Source: Torymus aiolomorphi
Taxonomy: Eukaryota; Arthropoda; Insecta; Hymenoptera; Torymidae
Assembly (NCBI GenBank): GCA_036365515.1
Contig: CM070875.1
Location: 9,898,001 to 9,962,000 of the forward strand
DNA: 64,000 bases
Reading direction: 5' to 3'
Every line of letters begins with the position of its first letter. The first letter of the stretch is position 1. Shown one piece after another: positions 24,441 to 36,142 of the stretch. A program made the translations under genes and the position numbers. The notes below the pieces were generated by a model, which had not been told where the DNA came from, did no database searches, and was given only the letters and a program-made list of their open reading frames with translations.

Positions 24441-24729
24441 GTCGGCTGGGAGGAATAAGGTTTCAGCGGCACGCTAAAAAAGGTTCCATGTTGCCGACAC
24501 ACTGTAAAAGGTTCCATGTCGGACATATTTTTTTTATCAAAATTTACGTTAGCAACGTACATACGAAATTACTAAAGTAAAATAGTATTACGAGAGTTTT
24601 AAAAATCATAAAAAATCATATGCAGTAAAAAGTTTAAGAATAATAATTAGATACAATTAAAAAAAAACGTCTGAAATGGAACGTTTTTCAGCACATCGCC
24701 GAAATGGAACTTTACTCCTCCAAGCCGAC
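24441..24729. mobile_element. MITE with GTCGGCT ends
   Basis: An imperfect inverted repeat of about 85 bp per arm begins GTCGGCT and contains GGTTCCATGT twice per arm. It is about 289 bp long with no coding capacity. No clear target duplication. Confidence 0.65.
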
Positions 24730-25479
24730 GATTTATATTTGGACTTTTGCATTTCTCTTGTCTTGATTATATCAAGACTTATGCTTACAGATAAGCGCAA
24801 TTTGTAATTTACTAGATTTTTCCAAGCATTGCCTTGTTTATCTCCAAGAAAGCAGTTGGGTATTTAAAAGCAAATCTTTTTCTGCAGAGATAGAAAATTT
24901 ATGACAAATCGATGAAACTTTAATGTTTGTTACTGCCAATTTTATTTTCCTTTATCGAACTTTCAAGAATCCCGCGTATCGATTGCTTCTTTTATAACGA
25001 GCGTGTCAATACCTTTTTAAATTTATATTCTGCGCTACGAACCTATTACGGCTTCTTATTGCCCACGGCGTTTCTCGTTTATCATTTCCAGGAAACTGAT
25101 AATACTTCTCGCTCGAGCATTTATTGTACTTTTTCACTATGGATTTTCGAAAATACGAAGTTGTTATTTAAGAGAACTGTCTTCGAATAAAACAAATGCG
25201 CCCTCTAAAGTAAACATAAAGTTTGAATATTCTAAAAACACAATACGATCATTTAACAAGTTTTAACAAATTCTTTTTTCCTAATAAAATAGTTGAAAAA
25301 CAACCTGCTCGCGTAATAAATTCCGAACCATATAAAAAGCTTTCCAATCAGCGCAAAAACCTTTCATCAAATTATACATTTATACAAACCCAACAGACTA
25401 AACCAATATTCTAAAAAACATTAAACGCCAAATAAACAAACTCGAATAATAATCAAACTCTGTATCCCGAACAACCGCA
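24730..25479. other. AT-rich stretch, no gene seen
   Basis: An 87-codon ORF (24,927-25,190) is AT-biased and without motifs, so I do not call it. Confidence 0.4.
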
Positions 25480-25980
25480 AATTGGTCCTCCAACATCACT
25501 GCGTCATCAATACGCGTATATAGTTAAAAAATTCCCGGAATTAATTTGATTGGATACCTTCCCTCTCTCTATACCTCTATGAGAGATCTGCTCACGTGGA
25601 AGCTCACAGCCCGTGTTAATTTAATGAATATACAGTTACCAGCGAATAAACTCGCTCGCGAGAAAAGGTTTGAAGTGCGCCGATAGCTAGCGTGCGCGCG
25701 CGCGCGTTGAACTTTCGCATGAATTTTTCAATGTTACGCGCGCGTGGGTGGAGAAGAGAATCGACTTTATTTTGTCGTTTTCTGCAAATATCTGCGGGGA
25801 TAGCGCGTAGCGAGGTAGCAGAGGTGTATAGAAAGAGAGCGAGAGAGAGGGGAAAAGCGAGGATACTCCTACGGGATGGAGACGATTGAGTTGGAATGCG
25901 TGCGTGTCTCCAGCAACGCGTCTCTGCGCCGGGTTGCCTTTTGTGCGTTTTAAGGGGCTTTGAAAAATTCTTCCCGTTCC
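25480..25980. promoter_or_regulatory. GC-rich island with divergent strand skew
   Basis: CGCGCG at about 25,694. CT-rich left side (25,560-25,580) and GA/GT-rich right side. Confidence 0.3.
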
Positions 25981-26479
25981 GTTCGTAAGTGCAAAATTCT
26001 TTCGGTCTTTTACATCGTTTCTCCCTTTTTTCCCCGTAGCGGAGTTAACTTTGTAGATTAGGCTTCTTTCAATAAAACAAAATCAGTGTTCAAATATTTA
26101 TTTGTAGTTGTTATTTAATTTCTTTATCAGTTGATAATATAAACTTAATAATTATATTTCACATTATTTGTGCTACTTTTGTCTCATGTATCTTATTTTT
26201 TGAAAATTATTGTTATCGCTGCTATGGAAGTATTTAAACTATTTTTAAGGAAGATATCGATTGAAGACTTCTTTATTTTCTTAAAAGTGTAAATTTTGGT
26301 TTACAATATTTGAACCATCTCTGCTATCCTATAAAAAGCAAAACTAGTATTTATTCATAACACTATTTAAAAATATTTTACACTGAAAAATTATGCCATC
26401 ACAACATCACTTAACCCGATCAATTAAAACCACTTAATAATACTTAATTTAATCCTCTTTCAACCACGCAAAATGGCAT
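25981..26479. other. AT-rich stretch, no gene seen
   Basis: No coding-like ORF or repeat recognised. Confidence 0.5.
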
Positions 26480-27130
26480 TTTAACCTCTCGCTCTAATTT
26501 TCTCGTCGACTCGTTTTCATTACGAACTAATCAGGCGGAATTTCATTAAACGCGACGGTAATTATTACACTCTTTCACGTCACCGCATCTCTCACCTCAC
26601 CCCTTTTGCACATACACATACGTCTATGTACGCGCGGCAAGAACTCGCACGTGCACGGCTCTCTCGTCATTTAGCGATCCCCGCGCGTCTTAAATAGCGG
26701 CGCTAAACGTGCGAGTTTGAAAGGGAGACCCGCTCGCGATACTCAAGCTACTACCAGTGGCAATTAAGCGGACGCGCGCGATGCAGTTGGCGCGCCGCAT
26801 GATTTAATTACCGGGTGATTAATGAGAATTGCGAGACGCGACGCTCGTTTTCTACGTGTAGTGTAAAAACACAGACCGGGCGGATATTTTTGGAGGGAGA
26901 AGTGCTTGCTCGGTGGGAAAAGTGTACGAGTATAGGTGTCGAGGACGCGGGATGTTGCGGAGATGGAGTGAAAAATTAGTAAGGACGGCTGGGAAAGTTT
27001 TTCGGCTGGGGAACGCGGGGTTTAATGTAGGGTAAGGGTATAACGAGGTGCTGTTTAGGTGGTTTTAGGGGGATGTGGTCGGGTTTGATGGGGTGGGACG
27101 AATGAGTGAATTAAATTGGGTTTTATTTGG
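26480..27130. promoter_or_regulatory. GC-rich island with homeodomain-like sites
   Basis: C-rich left flank, CG-rich core, strongly G-rich right flank (26,880-27,120). TTTAATTACC and GTGATTAATGAG sit together at 26,801-26,824, next to GCGCGCC. This is the most enhancer-like of the islands and lies 200-300 bp from the candidate exon. Confidence 0.4.
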
Positions 27131-27350
27131 TGGGAAAATCGGTTTATTCAGTCACGAGATTCTGAGGTGGTGAATTAAATCGGTTTGCTGTAGCTATAGT
27201 TCGGTTTATTCATACTTCGTAAGATTCCTTCTGCTTGGTAAACTGAATTTCACGCTCAATGATAATTTATTTTACAAACAAACTGTAACAAATACAAAAC
27301 TAATTCGATTCTGTGCGTAATCAATCAACGATCCTAGTCAATGACCTTAC

Positions 27351-27486
27351 CTCAGCTCTGTTGCCTGGCGCTAAAGCTCCTTGAAGGAGGTGTCCAATAA
27401 TAGCTTCCGTCAGGATGTTGATCGAGGATCCCTCGATCACGCAACGATTATGCAGATGTGTCGGCTTGATTGTCGGTAATCGTCCC
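27351..27486 (-). CDS. Candidate internal coding exon, gene unknown
   Basis: On the minus strand, a pyrimidine-rich tract ending TACTCAG precedes 136 bp of open frame. The frame ends GAG before a strong donor GTAAGG. The exon encodes one trailing base plus 45 codons with normal composition, including LHNRCVIEGSS and ILTEAIIGHLLQG. I do not recognise the protein. No neighbouring exon was found, so the parent gene would have introns of many kilobases. A conserved noncoding element is the alternative. Confidence 0.4.
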
Positions 27487-27730
27487 CTGAGTACGCCAGG
27501 ACAGAGAGATAGAGAGGATGCGCATGTAAGGATATGCATGATTAGGATGACATTGTGTATCCGCAGCCATTACTGACAGCTCTGTTCGTGATTACAGGTC
27601 GGAGAGTTTGCGTAACGGAGAGTCAGTCGTCTCTTATGAAATCTAACTAGCTTGGAATATCAGGGAATTCGTTTGCAGTGTATTTTTTTTTTTTTGAAAA
27701 ATCTTTGTAATGAATGGTTTCGTTACTATA

Positions 27731-28431
27731 TTAAGGTGGTTCTATGGGCAGATATAGTACTTAATTATAAAATATTCTACAATGAATAGTTCTCATACTG
27801 CAAAGTGAGAACCCATGTAGTATCATAGACCAGTACTTTAAGTTATGGAAAAAAATTTTTTTAACGAAATTTCAGTACTAACAAAGTAGATATCATAAAT
27901 GTAAAAAAAATGATGCAACAAATCGCTTTAATCTTTTTCATTTTTGCTTCAATTTCAATTTTTAATGGCTCATTTTCATCTTTGTTGGATTTCATTACGA
28001 CATATCGTGGATCAAATTAAAAAATTTTTAAAACCTTAAATGTTACAGGCAATTGTTTATCAAGTTTGGCTCGAATTCATACCAGATTCGTACGAAACTT
28101 GATAAACAATTGCCTGTAACTCTTGAGGTTTAAAAAATTTTAATTTGTTCCACGATACCTCGTAATGAAATCCAACAAAGATGAAAATGAGTCTTTAAAA
28201 ATTGAAATTGAAGCAAAAATGAAAAAGATTGAAGCGATTTGTTGCATCATTTTTTTACATTGACGATATTTCTTTGTTAGTGCTGAAATTTCGTTAAAAA
28301 AATTTTTTTCCGTAACTTAAAGTACCGGTCTATGATCGATACTATATGGGTTTTCACTTTGCAGTATGAGAAAAATTCATTGTAGAATATATTATATTTA
28401 AGTACTATATCTGCCCATAGAACCACCTTAA
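27731..28431. mobile_element. TTAA-flanked long-TIR MITE
   Basis: A palindrome of about 693 bp between TTAA at 27,731-27,734 and 28,428-28,431. The termini GGTGGTTCTATGGGCAG are close to those of the element at 46,938. Its 74-codon ORF is part of one arm. Confidence 0.85.
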
Positions 28432-28719
28432 TATACTGATAGACGTTAAAAATATATTGTTCATGGAATTTACAATTTTTGTCATTTAGCGAAACCAGCA
28501 ATTACAATAATAAGTGCAGTTTTGTGATCCTGTGCCCAGTTATCTCCTCGTTTCTCAAATTAATTCTTAGCTGCTAATCATATCCTTTTACCATATAATC
28601 TGTACGAAAATTTAAGCTTCAAAGTTTTTCGGTTGTACCGCTTTTCATATTATTCTGATAAAGTAAATAAAGTGTTATAGCTGTGTACAAACACTACGCA
28701 TCGATAGCTCTGTTACAGC

Positions 28720-29190
28720 ATCCGAAATATCACCCCAACCACTAACTTCCCTCACCATGCCCCACAACGACCAAACAACCACCGCATCCATCCGCGCGCG
28801 CCAAAACGCAAACACTGCACCGCGCCAAACATCATCGTATATACCGGGCGCCACAGCGCGCCAATCACCGCAACGCGCGCTCATCGATTAACAATTACTC
28901 TCAGCTCTATAGCCTTCTCTCCTTTCTCTCCGGTAAACAACGTACGGGATTGTTTGCGAGGGAACAAGAGCGAGAGCCCCGTAACTCGCAGCGTCCTGCG
29001 CGAACAAAGTGCGAGAGGCTAACTCCGTCTTCATGCGGAGAAGGAGAGACACCGTCGTCAAGTGAGTAGGGAATGGAGAAGGGTGGAACAGAAGGGGAGT
29101 AAAAGTATGGGGGCTGTGGAGGTGATGAAGATGGTGAGGTGGATGAGTTGAGTGGTTACGGGGGATTCGAGAGGCTGTTCATTTGTCTCG
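28720..29190. promoter_or_regulatory. GC-rich island with extreme divergent skew
   Basis: The clearest case. By hand count 28,741-28,800 has 29 C to 7 G and 29,101-29,160 has 28 G to 2 C, across a core of only about 300 bp. No coding signature. Confidence 0.4.
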
Positions 29191-29325
29191 ATCGGGTGTT
29201 TTAGGCAAAACTTTGTTTTATCTGTAGATGACACATAGTCGCAAACAATGTTGTTACGAAAATTTTTTATGAATATTTATAAATGTTTGCAACACATTTT
29301 TTAAAATCACTATGGTACTTATTTT

Positions 29326-29517
29326 TATTTCAATAAATGAATCTAATCGTCATTCTGTTGAGTGGTCAGTGTCAGAAGGACACTACAAGAATATGAGAGG
29401 ATCTGTTACTCAATTTTTTCATCTATAGTTAGTAGACTAAAAATTGCGAATCCTAAGGTGTTGGTAAAGAAAACTAACCACTCGACAGCATGGCCATTAG
29501 ATTCCTTTATTGAAATA
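29326..29517. mobile_element. Small MITE, 192 bp
   Basis: Inverted repeats of about 45 bp begin TATTTCAATAAA and contain GAATCTAAT and GAGTGGT. No coding capacity. Confidence 0.7.
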
Positions 29518-29799
29518 CATTAGAAGTGGCTGCCATTAGAGTCTTCTTTTATCTATTATTTTTATGCTTGTGGAATAATTCTCCTTTAATTTATGATACC
29601 TATAATTATATAATAACCCTTTTGTATAATTCAAATTGATTACCGTCTTATATAAGGCAATGAATTGTTTTATTAATCCTTATCCTATCTTTTAATAACA
29701 AAACTGTCATATACGTTTCAAGCTGATTCTCGAAGAAGCCATAGTTTTCCACAACGCCCTAACTCATTAAATCAAAATCAAATATTCAATTTCTAATTT

Positions 29800-30660
29800 C
29801 CCTTCTGCAGTGCTCCTTCACCTCTCCGCGAATCTCTGTGCGATGCCTTGAAATTCCTCAAGATCAATAGCCGAGCGAATTGAAATATTCGGTATAAACC
29901 TCCACGAAACTAAGTAAGTCGAAAGCATCTTCCATCTTCGGCAGCACCGTCCTATGAAATGTCACAAGCACTCGCAGCATTAAAATTCCTGTTACGAGAC
30001 TATACATAACAAAGCGCTAACGATCTCGAAAAACCTCATCTCCTCAATATACATATAACGAAGATCCTCTGTCTCAAAGCCCATCGCACTCGGCGAAGAT
30101 CCGTCGGCGCACAAAGCCGCTCGCGCGCGGCGGCGTTAAACTTTAAGCCGCGCGCGCGTCGCCGCGTAAGTTTAATGAGTTCCGCGACTGCGGGGTGCAA
30201 CGGCGCGGGATGAAAAGTCGCGTCGTTAACGAGCCTATTCACACGGAACGTTTTAATTTGACGTGAGGTAGGGGGTGGCAGGTGTTTTCTCTTCTTCTTT
30301 ATCCTCCTCAAACCATTATTATTTTCCATTTCTTATGTCGAGAAGAGAGATAGAGGGAAGTACGATAGTTCGCCGAGTTGTCGTGGAAATTCAGCAGTCA
30401 GCAGGTTGGGGGAGTGCAAGTGTTGCACGGCTGAGGTGACAGGCAGTGCGACCGCGTCAAAGTGTCGTACAGTTAAGTGTAGCGCGAAGTGCGCTCGTGA
30501 ATCGGTGCGTATAGTAGCGTCGGTGGTGGTGAGAAATGTCGCGGTAACGGGTGTTGAACAACGGGGCGAGAGGGGGAGGCACGTAATGGGACGTACGTGC
30601 ATCAAGGTAATTTTGAGCGGTGCGATTTTTCGGGATTGAAGTATCGTTTTTGGTGATTTG
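29800..30660. promoter_or_regulatory. GC-rich island with divergent strand skew
   Basis: C/A-rich to about 30,060, CGCGCG core at 30,120-30,160, G-rich from 30,260 to 30,620. The 77-97 codon ORFs here overlap on both strands and lack domains. Confidence 0.35.
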
Positions 30661-31460
30661 AATGGTTATTATTTTCAGCAGGAGGCAAGAGAATTAATAC
30701 GTTTTCAAATAATGCGTTTACGATAATAATTGAACAATATAACTCGAATTACCCGTGTAACGTAATATAGCCACGTAACGGTAATGTAATACAATTTCCT
30801 GACTTATATTACGATATGCGGAAGCTCTTGCATGCGTCTCGTGTTGTATAATATTATTTGGATATGAAATATATAATGGGTAATCCGTGAAACAATATTT
30901 GGGAATTATAAAATGCGATGAAAATATTTACATACGAGATTTCATACGTTAATAACATTTCAATGTGATGTGTGTACAGCCATTCTGTATAATGTTTCCA
31001 TCGCACTTCCTAAATATCATTTCAGAAGTGCTTCAATTTTTACGCAATTTAAACTTGCATTAAACAAATACCATTTCTTATTCGAAAAATTCCTTCGAAT
31101 CGATTTGAGTAAATTTCCGAAACAAGGAATTGCTCACCCTACCCCAACCCAATCACCGAGAAGCGAGAAAGATAATCAAGACTTTCTCTGTCTCTCAAAG
31201 ATATGCTCTTTCTTTCTCCTCGCCAAAATATGCGCAGTCTGTTTAGTTTACGATGTCAGTAGCGGCGGGAAAAAATCTTTTGATCCCGCGCAACGGCGAA
31301 ATCGAAGCTGCAGGGTTGATTGCATCATGGACGCGCGCTCTATATTCTTGATTGGAAACGGGCTTTTCGCGAGCACGCCAGAATAAAGAAAAAGGGATGA
31401 TGGCGTGATTACAAATGGCTTCGGCCGACACTTACAAGGAGCCAAACGTTCGTGGTGACC
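30661..31460. other. Mixed-composition stretch, no gene called
   Basis: A 138-codon plus-strand ORF (30,970-31,386) exists, but it is AT-biased, has no motif, and its last part runs through a GC-rich patch. I do not call it. Confidence 0.4.
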
Positions 31461-31468
31461 GTGTGTAT

Positions 31469-31646
<178 letters not shown>

Positions 31647-31954
31647 GAGGAAGAAAAAGAAAGAGGAGATCGAGGGTTCGATGGTTCATGAATCCCTTTA
31701 ACTTTTGGTGCAGTGAATGAGAGATGGTTGCTTTTTGTGATAAATGGTTGGGTTTTCTGGAATAAAGTTAGTATGGACATCTAGTTGACAATATTTATGC
31801 AATATTGATGTTAAAGTACAAATGATTTGTTAAAAGTGTATAATTAACATAATGTTGATACAAAAAAATTGTATAGAAACCTTGAAAAATTCGTTATTGA
31901 TTATACGTTTTTGTAAAATCGTATATTTAATATTATGTCGTTTTTATGTTACAG

Positions 31955-31997
31955 GTGAGTCCTGGAAATGTTCGGCTTACCGAATTCACTTCAACAC
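31955..31997 (+). other. Candidate 43-bp microexon or recursive splice site
   Basis: TTTTTATGTTACAG is followed at once by GTGAGT, then 43 bp after the acceptor by a second strong donor, GTAAGT. Read as an exon it is open in one frame (VSPGNVRLTEFTST). Read as AG-GT juxtaposition it matches the recursive splice site pattern of long insect introns. Chance occurrence is possible in 64 kb. Confidence 0.3.
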
Positions 31998-31999
31998 GT

Positions 32000-32689
32000 A
32001 AGTTATCCATCATTCAATACTACCTACCTTCTTGACATCTCATTCTACAATTGACACCAAAATAAAAAAGTGTATAAAAAACTACCTTTAAATATGCGAA
32101 TGTCATCACGCAAGTTAAATGAATCAGACACACTCATTCACCCTGCTGCTTGAACTTTGCAACAAACCCAGTACTCTCTTCCCCACCCCCTTGCTCTTCA
32201 AATCTTTCTAACCCTTCAGCCGACTCCCACTCAATATCACAACTTTCCTCACAGAGAAAGGATTTCTTGTATTTAATGAATCGTGTTCTTGAAATTGGAA
32301 AATCGTTGCACTTTGTGTCAAATGAAAGATTTATTAACAGTTAAGAACTCGCGAGTTTGCAAGAGATCGGCTCAAATCGCTGTCGAAAGTCCAGAATAGG
32401 CATTAAAACCAAACACTTTTAGACGCGTAAAGAACATATGTGTGACTGGAAAAAAGACTTGATGAGCCCAGGAGCGAAATAATCGAGAATGTGTATGAGA
32501 AAACGCGCCTATGTACAGGTTATATAACATTATATAACAGGTTATATAAGAGCTGATTAGAACGCCGCTGCGCGCCCTCATGGCTGCAAAATTTATTTCT
32601 CCTCAGGATTTAACTGTTAATGAATATTCATATTTGTTAACTGTTAATGAATATTCTTAAATACAAGAAATCTTTTCTCTCTGTGCTCC
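32000..32689. other. No gene seen
   Basis: AT-rich with a short TTATATAACA-type repeat near 32,518-32,550 and TTAATGAATATTC repeated at about 32,620 and 32,645. Confidence 0.45.
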
Positions 32690-33170
32690 CATTATCACTC
32701 CCAAGTCCCAACATGTCATCCACTCTCTCAACGTAAGACGGTAAATCTCGCCAATCCAGCGATATCCACCCTATATAGGTACACAATGACGGCGGCTTAA
32801 TTAAAATCCAGACACCTGATTAATTACTCGCCGCTACTGCTACTACTAGTAGTACTACCACTACCGCGATCATCAGTCGCCCGCGCGCGTCCAAAACAGA
32901 GAGGACTGGGTATAGGTACAGCAGAACGGGCGAGTGGGCGGGATGCGTTTACTTAATTACGCTAAACGCTGCCGGGGGACGACAACCGCTGGCGCGAGTT
33001 TACCAGAGGTCGTGTTGGATACGCCGCAGTGTCGCGTTTCTTATGAGAGGAAAATGAGGGGAGGTTGTTGTGAGGGATGGCTGCTCTTAGGAATTGTTCC
33101 GTACTTTTTCTTAGGTGCTCGTGTAAGTGGTGAATTTTTAGGGAGAAGACGATAGGGGGATGTTTTTCTT
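32690..33170. promoter_or_regulatory. GC-rich island with divergent strand skew
   Basis: C-rich 32,690-32,780, TACTAC-type triplets near 32,836-32,862, CGCGCG at 32,882, G-rich to 33,160. Confidence 0.3.
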
Positions 33171-33211
33171 TTAATTATGTACATGGAAAGTTATTTTCAT
33201 ACTTCTCTTGA

Positions 33212-33309
33212 CCCTGGTAGAACATTAACCATAAGTTGGCCAGAATATGGCTAAGCCATATGCTGGTTAAGCATATTCTGGCCAACTTATGGTTAATTTT
33301 CTACCAGGG
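33212..33309. mobile_element. 98-bp near-perfect hairpin, CCCTGG-ended MITE
   Basis: CCCTGGTAGAA and its complement end a nearly complete palindrome. GA lies outside both ends (candidate 2-bp target duplication). Confidence 0.7.
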
Positions 33310-33537
33310 GAGATTCGTAGATATTTGGAAGTATTTGTACAAGGGCACCTTAATATGCTCGAAATCCTTCGAAAATTTTTAAGTTGCTAAAAGTTTCCAA
33401 GACAATGAAAATGTACAAACATGGTTTTATATACCGCGTCCTCTCCTTTCAATTATGTTTGAACAGTTTTCATTCGGAAGATTACAAACTTAGTTTTCTC
33501 CTCTTACAAACATAAAAATCGTGTCTTCCGCTCAAGA

Positions 33538-33586
33538 TTTTAATAACGTATTTAATAACGTATTTAATAACGTATTTAATAACGTA
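33538..33586. repeat. 12-bp tandem repeat, four copies
   Basis: Unit TTTAATAACGTA. It explains the repeated Leu-Leu-Asn-Thr in the minus-strand ORF here. Confidence 0.9.
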
Positions 33587-33669
33587 TGATATCTCACAAA
33601 CTCAGATACAAGGTTAGACTTCAATAAAACTTGGTACATAAAAGAATAATAACGCGATGCGAACCACGC

Positions 33670-34440
33670 CCTCGGGATTCCCTCTCCCCCTGACCATGCT
33701 TCGTTCACTAACACCCCCGAAAAGACCCATAACAACTACCCTCCTCGATCGATAATCAACTCTACCGACGATTTAATCTCAACAAAATACATCCCTCCCG
33801 AAACCGTTTACGACCTCGTTAAAATGCGCCACCCTTCTTCTCTCTCCTTCCCGTAACCGCGAAACGACGCACACACACGTGCGTGTGGCTCTTTTATCCC
33901 CGCGGGGAGCGCGCGGGCGAGAAATTGAATCGAAAGTTCGCGGCCCCGGGGACTTGTAAGCGCACGCGCGGGAGAAGAGGGAGAGAGAGTGAAAGGGTGG
34001 ATGGATGTGTGTGTATATATACGTATAGCTAAGAGGGTGGTGGTAACGCTATTTTCGACGGGTGATTTGGCGGACCCGGGTACGGCTAATGGCGTTACGA
34101 TAAGCGCCGCGAATACTCCAACGTCTTTTCGAGGATCGTTTACACCGAGCGCGGCTGGGGAGTGCGGGCTAAGTTTGAGGAGTACTTTGGACTGCTTGGC
34201 AGAAAAGTTGAGCTGGCCGCGAGGAGTTTCGTTTCCGGGTTCGGTGAGGGAGGACAGGAAGGGTACGATGTTTTGGTCGTTGGGAATATTTCTTTTTTTT
34301 CTTCTTTCTTTTTTCGGAGTGTGTGGGAGTTGTTCGATGGTCGATTGAAATGGTCTGCTGGCTATGGACTTTCAGTGAATCGGCGAAAAGTTTTTGATGA
34401 ACGGTTCGGGAAAGCCCTTTGCTCGTAAAACATGCATACA
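33670..34440. promoter_or_regulatory. GC-rich island with divergent strand skew
   Basis: C-rich 33,670-33,860, core with CCCGCGGGG near 33,898, G-rich from 33,960 onwards. ORFs of up to 138 codons overlap on both strands and lack motifs. Confidence 0.35.
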
Positions 34441-34556
34441 GAGATGTTGGAATAAGGTGAAATTGCATTAGTACGTCTCTTTTTAATGCTAGCAGCGTAT
34501 GTACCTTTCGATTGCCCAAAATATTGAAAATAATTTTATTTGTTGCTGCGCACAAA

Positions 34557-35064
34557 AATACTAAATTGGGGGGGGGGGGGGTCAAAGTTTAGACGATTCA
34601 CTTTGAAATTGAACTTCAATTAAAAGTCAACTTTATAACTATAGACGTTTTTTAGTTCGACATATGGTACTGCAGGCTGTTCTTAATTTCGAAATTCTGA
34701 ATTACAAAAATCATATTTTCGAATGTAACAATTCACCTACTGTTCAAAACATCGAATTTCATTAATAGAATTTTAATAGGGATACAATAAAGATATTTCG
34801 AAATAAATCATTAGAAACAAGTTATATTTGTTTTGAAATCGTATTGATGAAATTCGATGTTTTGGATAGTATAGGGGAATTGTTAGATTCGAAACTATGA
34901 TTTTCGTAATTTAGAATTTTGAAATTAAGAACAATCTGCATTACCATATGTCGAACTGAAAAACGTCTATAGTTGACTTCAATTTTATAGTGAATTGTCG
35001 AAACCCTGGACCCCCCTCCCCCCCCAAGTGAATCGTCTAAACTTCTGACCCCCACTAAATTTAC
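34557..35064. mobile_element. Inverted-repeat element with poly-G ends
   Basis: Arms of about 200 bp share GTTTAGACGATTCAC, a G13-type run (left) or poly-C run (right), and AACGTCTATAGTT-type blocks. About 0.5 kb, no coding capacity. Confidence 0.75.
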
Positions 35065-36000
35065 ATATTTAAATAGTTATTTTTCTCGTCTCTTAGGGTC
35101 TGTTAAAAGATTACCTGAATGATTGACCACTGTACATAGACTACATTACCAAAGTTATATAAAGAGAACAAAAATCAATTAAATTATGAAAGAAATCAGT
35201 CATTAGTCTTAGGAAAAGATTTATAGTTTTTTCCGTCTTATTAGATGTTTGACGTGCTAGAAATTAAATTTTTTTAATATTAACTTTCTTGTTTATTTAT
35301 ACATATAATATGAAGAAAGAGCAGGAAAAACATACTTGAGAACTAAAATAAAACCGCGGGTACAGCGCATTAATACGTTTGAGGATCGGAGACATCGCGG
35401 TGGTGTCTTAGCGATGTTGCGAAAAGAGGATTGGAAAGTACGGGTTTTACGTCGAGAACTTGCGAGTTGGTCGTTCCTTGATAGGATTGCATCGAGGAAG
35501 CTTAAAGGGTACTTACGGCATACTTGAATAAATGTAATAAAAAAATATCTCTCCGATGTAATGTCGAAAGTATCGGTTGCTAAGAGACAATCCGCTGATT
35601 CGCTCATAATTTTCTTTACATTTTATCCAATAAATCATTAGCACGCATAATTATACTTATACCGAGTTTCGTGTTATTATTGGCATGTAGTTACGGTCCA
35701 GTAATTAACAGTTGTCAGTAATTAATAGATTGTTGGACGCGTGCATCTAGTTTAAATGGTTAATGAATAAATTACCAATATTCAATTATTTATACAGCAG
35801 TGCACTAATTAAAATCTAATTTTTGGTTTATGTAGTATATTATTAATTTATGAAGAAAATATTTCTCTGATATACATATGGGCATGCGGGCACGTGTGTG
35901 CACGCATGTCCGTTCATGCCCGTACTTACATACTACTTTATTCAGATATTCTAATGCTTTCTTTCTGGAGAAGCAAAACTTATTTACTTACACACCCTTC
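35065..36000. other. No gene called
   Basis: A 104-codon minus-strand ORF at 35,293-35,607 covers a patch of more balanced composition but shows no motif. The rest is AT-rich. Confidence 0.4.
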
Positions 36001-36010
36001 ATTTTTAGTA

Positions 36011-36016
36011 TTTATT
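36011..36016 (-). terminator. Polyadenylation signal AATAAA
   Basis: AATAAA on the minus strand about 80 nt after the stop codon at 36,095-36,097, suitable for 3'-end formation of the secreted-module gene. Confidence 0.6.
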
Positions 36017-36094
36017 ACATAAGCTTATTTAGTAACAATGATTCATACACATATATTTAATATAGTAACTTTCTCATTTGATAAAAAATTACCA

Positions 36095-36142
36095 TTAGTA
36101 ATATAAGCTAGGATTAGTAGTGCATTGGCCACCTGAACAGAT
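36095..36142 (-). CDS. Exon 8: terminal short B-type exon with stop
   Basis: After acceptor TATTTTTTAG it encodes ICSGGQCTTNPSLYY and TAA. It is a B exon cut short, supplying the last two cysteines of the final module. Followed by the AATAAA at 36,011. Confidence 0.8.
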   Translation of the reverse strand: MCSGGQCTTNPSLYY

